The notes beneath the pieces are model-generated. The model was not told the DNA's origin. It ran no database searches and saw nothing but the letters and a program-made list of their open reading frames with translations. The translations under genes were made by a program, and so were the position numbers. Of a stretch of 64,000 nt of DNA, positions 48,031 through 62,040 are shown one piece after another. This DNA is from Henricia sp. BOLD:AAB3569 (Eukaryota > Echinodermata > Asteroidea > Spinulosida > Echinasteridae). Each line of letters opens with the position of its first letter. The first letter of the stretch is position 1. The stretch lies in NCBI GenBank assembly GCA_037783545.1, contig JBBELK010000003.1:3782001-3846000 (forward strand), given 5' to 3'.

Positions 48031-48274
48031 TTCCCTCCATTAATTTTGTATGCTTATTCTGAATTACAATAAACTGTAAATACCAAATGTTCAGGCTCAG
48101 AGCAGTGGATTTTGCAGTACTGGTGTGGAAAAAGTACATCAAAAAAGACAAATTCTGCATAGTTTTTTGTGGATGTAGATACATTCTCTTCCAACTAAAT
48201 TTAAAAAAAGACAAACAATCCATTTTGTTTTTGGAAATATGAGTGACACTGGTTTGCATTTGGAACTTTTTTTT

Positions 48275-48314
48275 GGGGGGGGGGGGGGGGGGGGTGGGGG
48301 GGGGAGGGGGTGGT
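48275..48314. repeat. G-rich tract, arm 4
   Basis: About 40 bp of G with single T and A interruptions, homologous to the C tract at 8835. Confidence 0.85.
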
Positions 48315-49971
48315 TGGGGGTAGTCAGTAAAACGTGTAGAATATACCCACTGCTCTCAGTTTGTTCATTTTGTAACCAGCTCAATTCAAATTGGACATAA
48401 CCAAGTAGAAAATGATTCCGTCTATATACACAGTACTCTTGAAAGTCGTAATCACTGTACTGCTTTTGTTATTCAAACAAGAGTGTGCAAACTCGGCAAA
48501 ATGGGAATCATGGCTAAATCTGTTTGATGCTTTCGGCCAAAAAGTAATCGAAATGACTAAAGTGTTGCTGCATTCTACGTACGTTGAGTACATTGTTGGT
48601 TGTTTTTGGTTTGGATAGAGCTGGTTTGAATTGTTCTATTTATGCTTAATATGCCTGTATGTGAGCATGAGAATTACTCCCATGCAGCGAACCCATTTGA
48701 TCCTAGTCATCTTTAAATCAAAGAAACAACTCCATATTCAAGAATCAATATTTCTTTATTGTGTTACCATACATGCTACACTTGTTGGCATCACACACTC
48801 TCAAAATCTGATTTGTTTTTTTTTTACAAATTTGTACTAAATTTTCTTTGTAATTCACTCCTGATCCTTGGAAGATATTGCCTGCGACTAAAGTATTAGA
48901 GTCAAATCTGGTTGAATGTTTTGGGGATAATTCTCATGCTTAGTTCTTTATGATATATTTAACTTTCTATAATGTATTTGAATAATGTTCTCTGTACTCC
49001 TATACACACTCTCTGGCTGTGCAAACGTGTGCTGCTGATCGGCGCCCTCTACTGTCTGCGATGTGTGACAACCAATAATGACCCGAGTGCTGTGGTTGAT
49101 ACGCCCTCTGTTGAGTGAAATCTGCCAATGTACCGCTGTTGTTCTACTTCACCAGTGTCCTGCCCCATATGATTTGACAAGCTGAGCTCAGAATGTCTTG
49201 CCTCAAAAGCCACAATCATCGAGAAGAAGGGATTCCTATTGCCTGCTTTAGTTCTGTGAGTACCTGTGTGGTTTGGTGTAGTGGACTGAAGACCATTGCA
49301 CTTTTTCCACTTTTTTTCTTGATCATTTTGTTGTACTGAGTTGGTACCCGTCACTCTTGGTTCCTACGTAGCCAAGTCTCTCTTTCGGCAGGGTCATAAT
49401 GACCAACCATTTCTCACAGGACATCTTCTGTTGATCTGAGGGGGCTCTTGACCTGACGGATGATGGAGACATCTACCCAGTTGATGATGTGAAGGTCAGA
49501 GAAATGACATTCTAAGATGGTTGCCCTTTTCATGTATGATCAAACCTTCCACTTGGTGAACAGAAACTAGGGTTTTTGCATTGGATTCACTTGTGTATGG
49601 TACAGGAAATATCAAAGATAACATTGGGATCATGAAGTATTTTAATACCTTGTTCTTTTAATGTGAGTTAGGACATTCTGTAGTACTCCGTATATCAGTA
49701 GATAATCCTAAACTAAAACTATTAACAAATGATAAATAGATGTAAATATTATACAAATATCAGGCTAAATCAACACATTATTCTGAACACAAAAGCTAAA
49801 TTCTCAAACAGCATTGTCATGTTTAAACCGCTAAATTTGTTTCTCAGATCTTAAATAGTGCTCACTTAAATTTCAATGTGGTTTAAATGTTTTCAGCTTT
49901 TAAATACAAGTAAGACACAGGGTTAATCCTAAACCAGTTAATTGCAAGAAAAATAAAATAAGTAAGACACA

Positions 49972-50296
49972 GGGTTGTGTGGTCTAGTGGGTATGAAGCG
50001 GGACTCCCAATCAGAGGTTGGGGGGTTCGAGCCCCACTTCGACCAACGTGTCTGTGTCCCTGGGCAAGGCACTTAATCCCAGTTGCCTCGTCAACCCAAG
50101 CGATATATGGGAAGCTGTTACGGGGAATGCCACAATCCAACTGCTGATAGGGTTGTGCGCCTGACCAGCAGCCACCTAGTTGAAGCGAAATGGTTCTGGT
50201 GATTCCCTGATGGCAGCGGTAATAATGGTAACAGCGCCTTGAGCACCCTGCAGGGTGGATATGTGCGCTATACAAATCTAATCATTATCATCATTT
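49972..50296 (+). mobile_element. tRNA-derived SINE, arm 4
   Basis: Complete head with GGGGGGTTCGAG at the B box; candidate duplication TTAATCCTAAA at 49923-49933 and 50297-50307. Confidence 0.75.
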
Positions 50297-50393
50297 TTAA
50301 TCCTAAATCAGATTAATGCTACAATAGTACAAATAAATAGAATAAAAATTAAATTCCAAATTTAAGAAAATAAAAATAAACCTGTATGTATTC

Positions 50394-50540
50394 TTAAGCG
50401 GGCCTCCCACTGTGCGATTTTTGCCACGAATTAGCTACGATTGGGTACGATTGTGTGTAGAGTCTATAGGCAGTCTCCGATAATCGTACCAATTCGTAGG
50501 AAATTCGTGGCAAAAATCGCACAGTGGGAGGCCCGCTTTA
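50394..50540. mobile_element. MITE (family F), private to arm 4
   Basis: Inverted ends AGCGGGCCTCCCACTGTGCG flanked by TTA. The empty site in arm 2 is ATTCTTAGAAAGG, giving a 3-bp TTA duplication as in PIF/Harbinger elements. Confidence 0.85.
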
Positions 50541-52613
50541 GAAAAGGGAAGGCACTGTAGCCCGTTTCATCATATTATTTTTTTTGTAAAATGAGAAAGT
50601 CAGTAATAATCATTTGTCACACATTCTCAGGTCTAAATAAATGTCATAGTTTTGTTTTTGTAAAGTACGGAATAGTGACCATAAACCCGCTTAGATAATC
50701 AAGACACATTCATCAAGTTAAATTCTTAAACTCAAACAATCTTACTGTTGAGGAGCTTGCACATTTTCCATTCCCTGAACATAAACATAAGTACAGTTAG
50801 GGCGTTGTATCAAGGCAGTTTGTGCATGTTACTCAGGGACGAGTGTTGTGGACGAGTATTGCAATCTAAGATGTGTTTTGGGCTTAGTGGTTAACGGTAA
50901 TAACTACCTAAAGTTAATAATCCATTGGTAAAAATTACCTGCTTAGTCGATAAAGCCAGGCTCACTAAACAAAAAGTGTGTCAAGTCTGTCAGACAAAAA
51001 TCTCCTAGTGTAGACAGGCCGTAACCATGCTCACTCCAACACAAGATCCTACATAACTAAAAAGGCATCTAAGACGTAGTTTTGTACTCGTTCTAATAAG
51101 CAGTTCATTAAAGTGAAATTTCCTTCACATGGCAAACATTCAAGTATGGTAGTGTTCTTGTTCTAGTACATTTATGTCCTTTCTATGGGAGATAAGTTTA
51201 ACAATGAAACACTCATCTGTTGTCTAACGATGTAGTCAACAATGTGGACCACAATGTTTTGAACTGCTAGTCTTCATCAGGCAGTTACTGGTCCATATTA
51301 TTGACTGCATCATGAGCCAACAGATCATGATTGTATTATTGTTATTCAATAACCACAATGAATAACCTATTTCGTCTTTAGATAAGTTTAAATAACATAT
51401 TTGGTTCAGTTTAGTTTATAGGTCAGGTTGATTAAAGTCATATTAATGTGAATGTAGCTAATAATGGACATCTTTAAATTAGTTTTCACAAATGTAACAT
51501 ATCAGAAAATATAATTATTTCCTATGATGTCTCAGCAGACACCTTAGATAATAAATGCATTATTTAAATCACTTTTTTAAGTGATATATGAAGTACGACA
51601 GCAAGTCGTAACTCATGTTAAAAGAACGAGGTATTAATTACTTCATGAACGCAGTGTTATCGTTGATATTTCCTGTACCACACACAAGTGAAACCAATGT
51701 AAAAATCAGAGTTTCTGTTCACCAAGTGGAAGTTTTGTTCATGTATGAAACGGACAGCCATGTTAGAATGTCATTTCTCTGACCATCACATCATCAACTG
51801 GGTAGACGTCTCCATCATCCGTCAGGTCAAGAGCCCTCTTAGATCAACAGAAGATGTCCTGTGAGAAAAGGTTGGTCATCTTGACCCTGCCGAAAGAGAG
51901 ACTTGGCTACGTAGGAACCAAGAGTGACGGGTACCAACTTAATATGACAAAATGGTCGGGAAAAATGGTGAAAAAAGGTGCAATGGTCCTCAATCCACTA
52001 TACCAAATCACACAGGTCCTCACTGAACTAAAGTAGACAATAGGAATTCTTTATTCTCTATGATTATGGTTTTTGAGGCAAGACATTCTGAACTCGGCTT
52101 GTCAAATCATATGAGGGCAGTACACTGATAAAGTAGAACAGCAGCAGTACATTGGCAGATTTCACTCAACAGAGGGCGTATCAACCACAGCACTTGAGTC
52201 ATTATTGGTTATCACACATCGCAGACAGTAGAGGGCGCCGATCAGCGGCACACGTTTGCACAGCTTTTATTTTTTTTAAACATTTTTTTTTTGAAAAAAA
52301 ATTGAAAAGGGGTTCCCCTTGAATAAATTTTCAGAAATACAAACCTACCCTCCTTGTCTTTATTTTGGTGTAAATTTTAAAAGCCCCTCCCATCCAAAAG
52401 GTGGGAGGAACTTTTAAAACGTAGTTGATCAAGGATTCTTCCAAATGGAAGAAAGAGGCTACATCCCTCTATTGAAATGCTGCTCACAATGCAACTTAAC
52501 CAGGTCATTAGCATGCAACCTCAATGCATATTAATTAATATATGCAAAGAGATTATATGCAAATGACTTGAAGTCACATTGTGAAGCTGCATTACAATGA
52601 GCAAAGTAGCCTC

Positions 52614-52805
52614 TTAAAGGAACCACAATGTACCTTACTTCTGTGACCTTTCTGAGGGTAACTGTCTATTTTAAAAGTGCATTATCTTGTTCATTTAATA
52701 CAATGAAATTTTCTTTTCTGCAGAAAATTTAACGTTTGATACTTCCGCCACAGCTTACCCTCAGATAAAAGTCACAGCATATAAGGTAAATTCTAGTTCC
52801 TTTAA
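52614..52805. mobile_element. TTAA MITE (family B), arm 4
   Basis: 192 bp, colinear with arm 2. Confidence 0.7.
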
Positions 52806-53310
52806 AGCGTGTAGACTGCTGCAATGTCAAATGAGTCAGTGAACCAGAGCGCATCTTCCAAGTCAAATTTGGTTTGACTTAAAGGGCAGTTAAAAGTTGC
52901 TTTACTTTAAAATATTCAATTTTTTTTTTTAACTGACTCATTCAACAGCAGCAGGATACACACTTTGACCAACAAGTCTCATTTTCGGTACAAGTCATCA
53001 AATTTGGTTTTGCGAGATTACCGAAACTAAGTACGCAATTTTTATGACAATTATGTGAAACAAGTTCTGTTCAAATCGCAAATTTAGGTTTTGAACAACC
53101 AAAACTTGAAATATTTGTAAACGATCTGAAACTTGATTAAGATGTTGCCAAGAGTTTTACTGAAAAACTGAGTGTTTCTACTGTTTTAGAACTCGGCAAC
53201 CAATTTGTGGCAATTACGTGAACAAAGTTGTTTTTGCTGATTTGATGGTCATGTACGGACAAATGAGACTTGTTTGGTCATTTCCTTGATCAACCACTTT
53301 ACACCAAGTT

Positions 53311-53554
53311 GACAGTTTGCTAGCCGATGTCTGAACACAAACGTTTAAGGTTCGAGAAAAGCGTCTTGAAATTCAAGCATAGGCAAATAGTAATTGCCTG
53401 GTTCAAAGTGACAATTTTGAGATGTACTACGACGCCGTCGGGATTTTGTTGCATGCGCAATTAAAATAAAATACATTTCTAATGAACCAATAAAGCCTTA
53501 GTTTTGCAGCGCTAGATTTGGGCAGTAATTCAGAACTTCAGCTAGCAAACTGTC
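53311..53554. mobile_element. MITE family C, arm 4
   Basis: Same ends, right side mutated to ACTTCAGCTAGC. Confidence 0.65.
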
Positions 53555-55481
53555 ATTTTAAAACAAAATGGGGATAGATTACCATGCACGGACAACCAAG
53601 ATTTTCCTTATGAAAAATAAACCACATGAAAATGTTTGATGATTAAAATGCAAAATTGAGAGGGAAAAATGTCATGAATTTACAAAGGAAAAACTTAGAA
53701 TTTTTGAGAGGTGTCCCATAGGTTAAGTGTACGGGGTCCGTGCATGGTAATCTTTCCATAAAAATGTGACCAGATGCATAAAAAGGGGGACTGTTGCAGC
53801 AGTCTACAGACCATGTATAAACAAGTACAAATTCGTGGTAAAATCTGATCAAACGTCAATGTACCTGTTGCTTCGTTTTCTTATTGAAATTGAAGCGTTA
53901 ATGTTTTCAATTTTTTGGTCTTAAAGTCCCTTTTGATGCAACTGGTCGAAATAGTCAAGAATTAACAACAAACATGTTCAATAACAAATGTACAGTAATT
54001 GTGACCCAGCATATCAAGAATACGTTGCACATTTTGGGGATATTAAATAAATTTCCTAAATTCCCATTTTTTCAAAAGATAAATTGCCCATTTTGATAGT
54101 GATAAGTAAATTATTTCATTTTGATGCCAATTTACAGGTTTCGCAAATTTCAGAATGCAATTCTGAACCGTCATGTGAAATGACGCTACACATTTCATGT
54201 CCAAATAAGTGAAATGTTTATGGATTGTCAGCCGACAACCGCTATGAAGTCATTTTGTTTTTGTATTTTAATGAGCCCGGATGATCCGTCACCGATTTTC
54301 GGTTACGGTTGCAAAAACGTAATCCATTTGATGAACAAATGTTTTATGAAATTAACAGCAAAACCCAATCCTGTATACTCCCGAAAAACACAATGTGCTT
54401 CTTGCAAACAGCCCCATAGACTTGTTTGTAATTCTGATATGCTGGATCACAATTGAAATGAAATATCCAGTTGCGGAACACAGCCAACATCTACATGTAT
54501 TTTAGCACGATTTCCCGGGTAACAATTCTAAATTTCACTTCGTGAGTAAATGTTTCGATCTGAACTGTCTAAAGAAGACGTTTTTTTGTGATGCATTTGG
54601 TACTTGTAGATGTGGGCAGTATTCTGCAATCCTTTCAAGTTCTTGAGATTGAAAACTGGTTTATTCAAATCACTACCTTTCAATGTTGAAATTAAGGATA
54701 ATTAACATGTGCTTGTGTAGTCAACAGGTCTATAATGTCACCCCCTAATTGTTTCAACAATGTTGAGTGCCATTGCCCAGTGGTTTAGATTTGCACAGCA
54801 TGACATCAGTTTTATGATGTGAATACAAATGCCTCATGTAATTGGTCCATTGGCAATATGATAATTGCAATAACGTACCAATTTGAACGAGAACACCAAA
54901 TGAAATTTCCCTTGGGGGAAACCGACAGGATATGAAAACCCATTCTACATATTGACTCTGGCACCGCTACACCTACCTGATTAATTGTAGAGTGCGCAGA
55001 TTTCGGCAGATGGAAAATGCAGTATTATGCGACAATTATTAATACATGGGGTGTTTCAGAATGAAATGTGTGTGTTGGGCATTACCAAATTTCATTCCAG
55101 AATGGTTGTTTTAGAAATACATTGCGTGTCCCAGCGTAATGCTTTTTGCATCACGTGAAGAATGACCCATGTGTAACACCAATTGTGCTCATTTGTCCCT
55201 TTGATACATGCATCCATTACCTAAAACAATGGCCCTGCTTAAAAGTATTTTAATAACATCACCTCTCAAAAGGTATGGCGTACACTGCTTTAAATTCTGG
55301 TTGACAGATATTTCATGTTATCTTGAAACACCCCACATGTATTGGCTAAAAGTGGCGACATTATGGACCTCGCATCTACACACATTTAATAGCTGGAAGT
55401 ATTGATTTGCCTTTCGACTCCCCACACTACGCCCCCACCCCCTCCCAACACCAATTTTTGTAGTCTGATGTATGAAAATAC

Positions 55482-55626
55482 TTAAAGGCACAGGCTCGTC
55501 AGCAATGCGCACGCGCCAAATTCGTGCCATGAAATGCGCAGCTCCATTTATAGCAAAGGCATGGAGCTGTGTATTCAGTGATGCAAATTTAGCACGCGCG
55601 CATTGCTGACGAGCCTCGGCCTTTAA
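55482..55626. mobile_element. TTAA hairpin MITE (family A), arm 4
   Basis: 145 bp with flanking TTAA. Confidence 0.85.
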
Positions 55627-56040
55627 ATTTCTTTTTGAACGTTACTTTCCATTTACCAGAACATTGAGCAAATGATCATTAATATTTATTTTAATGACTT
55701 ATCAAGCATCAGTAAGTGTAGATTTGGAACAAAAACGCAAATTTAAGTGGGAAATATTTATAGATTTTCTTTTAAAAAAATTATGTTAGTGTCATATGTT
55801 TTGTACACAAAGTCTGAAGCCATATTCAACTTTTTAATTCTTTCCATGATCTGTAACCTTTTGGCGTCACGGCGTTCTTGATAATTAACTTGCTAATGTG
55901 GAGTTTTTTGTACAAAGTCTTCAACAAGATTGCCAGGTTTGCGCATAGGGTCCTCTATTGTTCTGGTAAATATAAAGTACACATAAAACCACCCACCAGG
56001 CTTCTCAGTTTCAGTCAGTAATTTAATGTAATACAATGCT

Positions 56041-56126
56041 CTAATCTCTCATTTGACAGGTTCGTTGAGTCATCTCATCTTCATGTGCTGGTGAGAGTCA
56101 TCACGTCAGTTTCTTCATAGCTCCAC
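56041..56126 (-). pseudogene. Candidate terminal exon, arm 4 (frameshift)
   Basis: 86 nt. One extra base in AGCACATGAAG relative to the other copies breaks the frame. Confidence 0.3.
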
Positions 56127-56584
56127 CTGAAATGAAAATTTCAGAAAACTTGGTACAATCTTGGGATTTTTCTTGCTCTTTGTATTAAATACTTAGGTAA
56201 GAGTTGAGAAGTTGATCAGATATTTTTTCTTACTCATCAAGCATCGTTAAGTGCAGATTTGATGGAAAAACCCAAATTTACGAGTGAGAGGAAACCTTTA
56301 GGAATTATTTGCCAGTCTCATGTTTTGTACACAAGGCCTGAAGCGATGATCAACTTCTCAATTCTTTCCAAATTTAGCACTTGACCATTTAAGTTTGCTA
56401 CTTTTTATGAGCATCTTTAATACTCAATATTTCAGCCAGGAATGTCCGTTTTTATTGTATTTAATTTAGTTTTTAAAGTGTACATGTTAATTCAGTACCT
56501 TAAAAAATAATAGTACTTGATCGTCCATAGTCTTTAAATTGATTTAACCATCAAAAGAGCCAATGTGATGAGAAAAATAATCAA

Positions 56585-57005
56585 CAGCGGCGGCACTACG
56601 GGGGTGCAAATGCCCCCCGGTTATTTTTTTTGCCCTTAATCCCAAACCATTGCACCCAATTTGTTACAATGTTGTTTGCGCTGTAAATAATAAACTCAAT
56701 TTCATCCATCATAATTAGCTGGCACCATCAAAAAAGCCCAATACACTTTACAAAATTACATTATAGATTTTTGTTTGCCCCCCTAAATTTAAGTTTGCCC
56801 CCTCTTGCGCCCCCAGATTAACAGGTCTGCAGCCGATTTCACGAAAGAGTGCGCAGCTTGCGCAACTTTTGCAAAATGGCGCAAGCCCTATAGCTTGCGT
56901 GTAATTTTCACAGGAATGTTGCGCAGCCTACGCAATAAAATGTTGCGCAAGCGGACTTACGCAGTGCGTAAGGATTCGTGAAATCGGCTGCGGGTGCTGC
57001 CGCTG
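56585..57005. mobile_element. hAT-like MITE, arm 4 (with nested insert)
   Basis: Mirror of the arm 3 element. The flanking duplications are now ATAATCAA and ATAATGAA. The long C-run is reduced and a 163-bp MITE sits inside. Confidence 0.75.
56829..56991. mobile_element. Nested palindromic MITE in arm 4
   Basis: Ends GCAGCCGATTTCACGAA and complement, interior rich in TTGCGCAA. Arm 3 has the uninterrupted site AGGTCTGGTGCTGCC. Confidence 0.75.
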
Positions 57006-57802
57006 ATAATGAAGCCAGTCTCATAGGTTTTGTACACAGGGTCTTTGGGTATTATTTTTTCTTTTTAGAAATTAAACCACTTTGCAAGTCCGATATTTAT
57101 ACATAAAATAGATAATTTATGATTGTGCGAGGCCGATAAAATGCCGATATTTTGTATTTTATGCTTATTATGAAACTTTAATATTTTACTTTAATACCTG
57201 CACTATTTCTTTTTCTCATTGCAGCTTATATGTACCACTAAAAAAGTAAAATTATGTTGAGAATTCATGATTTTTAGTGTGTAGAAATCTTAAATTTTTA
57301 TAAAGGAGGTTTTCTCACTGGGTCTATAGGGTTTGTACACAGTTTAAAAGTGCAGGTATTAAAATAAAAACTTTCCAAGATAGTAATGAATCTGGTATGT
57401 GGACATTACGACGGCAAAACGCTTCGACCAGACAGAAAATATTAAACCTCAAATGCAATCCAGTTTTTTACAGACAAATACTCAAAATGCTTTCCAGTTT
57501 TTGCCGCTAAATGTTCGTCCAGTACCTTCACTTCAATTCTTACAAAAAGACCTAACCAAATTTGTAGACTTCACACAAATAAAGAAATATTCGGGCTTGA
57601 AGCCACCGCCAATTGGTGGTTATTTAGTGGTCGTCTCGGTGGGTTCTTCCAACCACGTCCTACTCCGGACGAAGCACCACGTGGAATGACTGAACATTGA
57701 TCCGCGCGCCCAAAAACAGCTACCCAGAAGACCTCGGGACAAAAAGAGATACATTCACTCACGCATAAACTGGGGGCGAAATTGCTAGGGCGAAATAGTC
57801 TA

Positions 57803-58999
57803 ATTTGCATATTCCATTGGACGTTGAGGGCGCTGTATAATTTTCACCGTAAAGTAGCTCATTGTGGGCGTATATTTTTACTGCTTATATATTCATTAGA
57901 CATTTTAACTAAAATGTACGCAGCTCCATGCCTTTGCTACGGAGCTGCATATTTCGTGGCATGAATTTGGCACACGCACATTGCTGACGAGCCTGTACCT
58001 TCTTAAAAGTATTTTTATACATCGGACAACAAATTGTGGGCGTATATTTTGGCGGCCGCTTTCTTACGGCTTATGAATATTCATTAGATATCTTAACCCA
58101 GATACACGCCCACAACCAGCATCTTTACGGTGAAAATTATACAGCGCCCCCAATGTTGGTGGCGCTATATAGTTTTCACCGTAAAGTAGCTCGTTGTGGG
58201 CGTGTATTTTGTCGACCGCTTTTTGGTCACGGTTTTTACTGCTTATATATTCATTAGACATTTTAACTAAAATGTACGCCCACAATCGGCAACTTGACGG
58301 TGAAAGCTATACAGCGCCCCCAACGTTGGTGGCGCTGTATAATAATCCACGTGATGCAGCTCGTAATTGTGGGCATGTATTTTGGCGGCCGTTTTCCTCC
58401 GGTTTTTACGCCTTATGAATTATTCATTAGATATTTTAACCAAAATACACGCCCACAATGAAGAACTTCATGGTGAATATTATACAGCGCCACCATTTTT
58501 ACGGTGAGGTTGCTCATTGTGGACGTACGTGTATTTTGGTTAAACTATCTAATGAATATTCATAAGCCTAAAAACCCTCGACAAACAATGCGCGCCCACT
58601 CTTTTTGCCCACTCTTTCGCCCACTCTTTTTGTCCCGAGGTCTTCCGGGTAACTGTATAGTGTAGCTTTCACCATTAAGTTGGCGATTGTGGGCGTAAAT
58701 TTTGGTTAAAATATCTAATGAATAATAATAAGCAGTAAAAACCGTGGCCAAAAAGCGGGCGATAAAATACACGCCCACAACGAGCTACTTTACGGTGAAA
58801 ACTATACAGCGCCACCAATGTTGGGGGCGCTGTATAATTTTTACCGTAAAGATGCTCGTTGTGGGCGTGTATCTGGGTTAAACTCTCTAATGAATATTCA
58901 TGAGCCTTAAGAAAGCGGCCGCCAAAATATACGCCCACAATGAGCTACTTTACGGTGAAAATTATACAGCGCCCTCAACGTCCAATGGCATATGCAAAT
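57803..58999. repeat. Tail junction J2: palindromic unit cluster
   Basis: Reverse-complement counterpart of J1, with CCAAT at 57814-57820 and 58982-58988 and octamers at 57803-57810 and 58992-58999. Outward donors are GTGAGT at 57757-57762 (-) and GTAAGT at 59039-59044 (+). It contains a foreign patch at about 57917-58032 built from half a TTAA MITE. Confidence 0.7.
57917..58032 (+). other. Template-switch patch with half MITE
   Basis: The right half of a TTAA MITE plus the TATTTTTATACATC flank normally found beside it (compare 61417-61510 and 32076-32105) is embedded in J2. The left joint shares TACGC with the local sequence and the right joint shares TTGTGGGCG. Confidence 0.6.
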
Positions 59000-60866
59000 T
59001 AACTATTTCGCCCTAGCAATTTCGCCCCCACTTTATGCGTAAGTGAATGTATCTCTTTTTGTCCCGAGGTCTTCTGGGTAGCTGTTTTTGGGCGCGCGGA
59101 TCAATGTTCAGTCATTCCACGTGGTGCTTCGCCCGGAGTAGGACGTGGTTGGAAGAACCCACCGAGACGACCACTAAATAACCACGAATTGGTGGTGGCT
59201 TTCAAGCCCAAATATTTCTTTATTTGTGTGAAGTCTACAAATTTGGTTAGGTCTTTTTGTAAGAATTGAAGTGAAACTAGGTAGTGGACGAACATTTAGC
59301 GGCAAAAACTGGAAAGTATTTTGAGGATTTGTCTGTAAAAAACTTGATTGCACTTTGATGTTATTTTCCGTCTAGTCGAAGCGTTTTGCCGTTGTAATGT
59401 CCACATGCTTGGAAAGATTTTATTTTAATACCTGCACTTTTAAGCCATGTACAAAACCTATAGTTTTAGTACAAACAAAAATAATTTTTTCCTTGAAATT
59501 TCTCAACAGAATTTCACTTGTTCGTGTTTTTGGTGGTACGTAACTAGTCATAAGCTGTAAATTGTGTGCAGGTATTGAAGTAAAATTTTACCACAATGGA
59601 AAAACGCACTAAATCATACGTAAAAAGTGTTAAAAATATTTATTTGAAAGAGATCCAACTGACAGAAAGGACAGTATACTAAGCGGCAATGAGCGGTTTT
59701 CTTAGAATAACTTAAGACTGAAAGTTGGGCATGGGGAAAGGATTCATGTCTAAAAACTACATAAAGTGGTTAAATAAATGTCCAAGTAATTAAATATTCA
59801 TAATTTTCCCTGCCGAATTTTGGTTCTTCTATTAGATATGCACTTACTAAAGGCTAATAAGTCATTTTAAGAAAAAAAGTGATGGCCGACTTGTAAATTT
59901 TTACCAAATTGTCGAGATAAAAAAAACTACCGTCGATTCCAAAAGGTAAAAGTACAGATAATGCAAACTTCCATTAAAAGTAAAATACAAATATATCAGT
60001 AGTTTATCGGTGTCGCACAATCATAAATGTTATCATTTTTATTTATTCGTATTGGACTAAATGAAATGGTTTAAATCGTACAAAGAAAAATAGTATTGAC
60101 CATAAGACCGTGTTAGTGTACAAAACCTATGAGACTGGATGAATTATTTCCTCCTCGGAAACATTTCCTTAAAATTGTTTTCACGTCACTCGCATTGGCT
60201 CTTTTTGATGGTTAAGTCAATTTAAAGATGAAATATGGAAGATATCGAGTAATAAATTATTAAAGGTACTTAACATGTACACTTTAAAAACAAAATTGGA
60301 AAGAATTTACAAGTCGGACGTCACATAAGCCCTCCTGCACTAAACCTATGGGCCAACTCAGAAAATTATAAGTTTTTCCTAGTAAAATCTTCTTCCCCTA
60401 CAAAATTTGATTCCATTAGATTTGCATTTATTGAGGCCCGGCCTAATAAGTCATTTTAAGGAAAAAGTGACATCCGAGTACGGAATTCTTTCCACAAAAT
60501 TATATACAATAAAAACAGACATTCCTGGCTAAGCTAGAAGTATTCAAAAAAACGGGCCAAAATATTTATATTAAAGTGGCTCACAAAAAGTAACAAACGG
60601 CAATGGTCAAGTGCTAAATTTGGAAAGAATTGAGAAGTTGATCAAGGCTTCAGGCCTTGTGTACAAAACATATGACACTGGCAAAACGTCGACATTTTTC
60701 TCACTCGTAAATTTGGGTTTTTCCATCAAATCTGCACTTAGGGATACTTGATGACTAATTTTAAAGAAAAAAATCTGATCAACTTCTCGACTCTTACCCA
60801 AGTATTACAAAGAGCAAGAAAAATCCCAAGATTGTACCAATTAGTTTTCTGAAATTTTCATTTCAG

Positions 60867-60951
60867 GTGGAGCTATGAAGAAACTGACGCCATGACTCTC
60901 ACCAGCATTGAAGATGAGATGACTCAACGAACCTGTCAAATGAGAGATTAG
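60867..60951 (+). CDS. Candidate terminal exon, arm 5
   Basis: 85 nt, open to TAG, on the strand of L2 beyond J2. GACGCC replaces GACGCG, a silent change. Confidence 0.3.
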
Positions 60952-61362
60952 AGCATTGCATTACATTAAATTACTGACTAAAACTGAGAAGCCTGGTGGG
61001 TGGTTTTGTGTACTTTATATTTACCAGAACAATAGAGGACCCTATGCACAAGCCTGGCAATCTTGTGGAAGATTTTGTACAAAAAACTCCACATTAGCAA
61101 GTACGCCCATAACGCCAAAAGGTTACAGATCATGGAAAGAATTGACAAGTTGATCATGGCTTCAGACTTTGTGTACAAAACATATGACACTAGCATAATT
61201 ATTTTTTAATTTTTAATCTGGAACTGTCCCACTTAAATTTGGGTTTTTCTTCCAAATCTACACTTACTGATGCTTGATAAGTCATTTAAAAAAATATTAA
61301 TGATCATTTGCTCAATGTTCTGGTAAATGGAAAGTATAACGTTCAAAAAGAAATTAGGAAAT

Positions 61363-61505
61363 TTAAAGGCAGAGGCTCGTCAGCAATGTGCGCTCGCCAA
61401 ATTTGTACCACAAAATACGCAGCTCCATGCTTTTGCTACGGAGTTGCATATTTCGTGGCATGAATTTGGCACACGCACATTGCTGACGAGCCTATACCTT
61501 TTTAA
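61363..61505. mobile_element. TTAA hairpin MITE (family A), arm 5
   Basis: 143 bp; its right half is the closest match to the patch inside J2. Confidence 0.85.
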
Positions 61506-62040
61506 AAGTATGGGGGTTGAGTATTGTGGGGAGTCGAAAGGCAAATTAATACTTCCAGCTAATGTGTGTAGATGCCAGGTCCATAATGTCGCCACTTTTA
61601 GCCAATACATGTTGGGTGTTTCAAAATAACGTTAAATATCTGTTATCTAAAATTTAAAAATTTCACGTTTGCCATCTCTACATAATTTGAAGCAGTGTAC
61701 GCAATGAGGTGATGTTATTAAAGTACTTTGAAGCAGGGCCATTGTTTTAGGTAATGGATGCACGTATCAAAGGGACAAATTAGCAAAATCGATGTTACAC
61801 ATGGGGCACTCTTCACGTGATGCAAAAAGCATTACGCTGGGACACGCAATGTATTTCTAAAACAACCATTCTGGAATGAAATTTGATAATGTCCAACACA
61901 CACAACATTTCGTGAAATAACTGTTTAAATAGAGGGCATGCATTTGAAATCTGTTGCCATTTTGGAACACCCCATGTATTAATAATTGTCGCATAATACT
62001 GCATTCTACATCTGCTGAAATCTGTGCACTTTACAATTAA

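Larger units (their letters stand above)
49016..52264. mobile_element. Foldback element, arm 4
   Basis: Same element, enlarged by a private 147-bp MITE at 50394-50540. The MSCEKRLVIL frame is at 51854-52036. Confidence 0.7.
45295..57802 (-). repeat. Large inverted-repeat arm, copy 4
   Basis: Minus-oriented copy. Its inner part is a close mirror of arm 1 (first-exon and hairpin coordinates all sum to 57220). Its outer part mirrors arm 3, including the hAT-like MITE. It has a private 147-bp MITE at 50394-50540 and a nested 163-bp MITE at 56829-56991. Confidence 0.9.
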
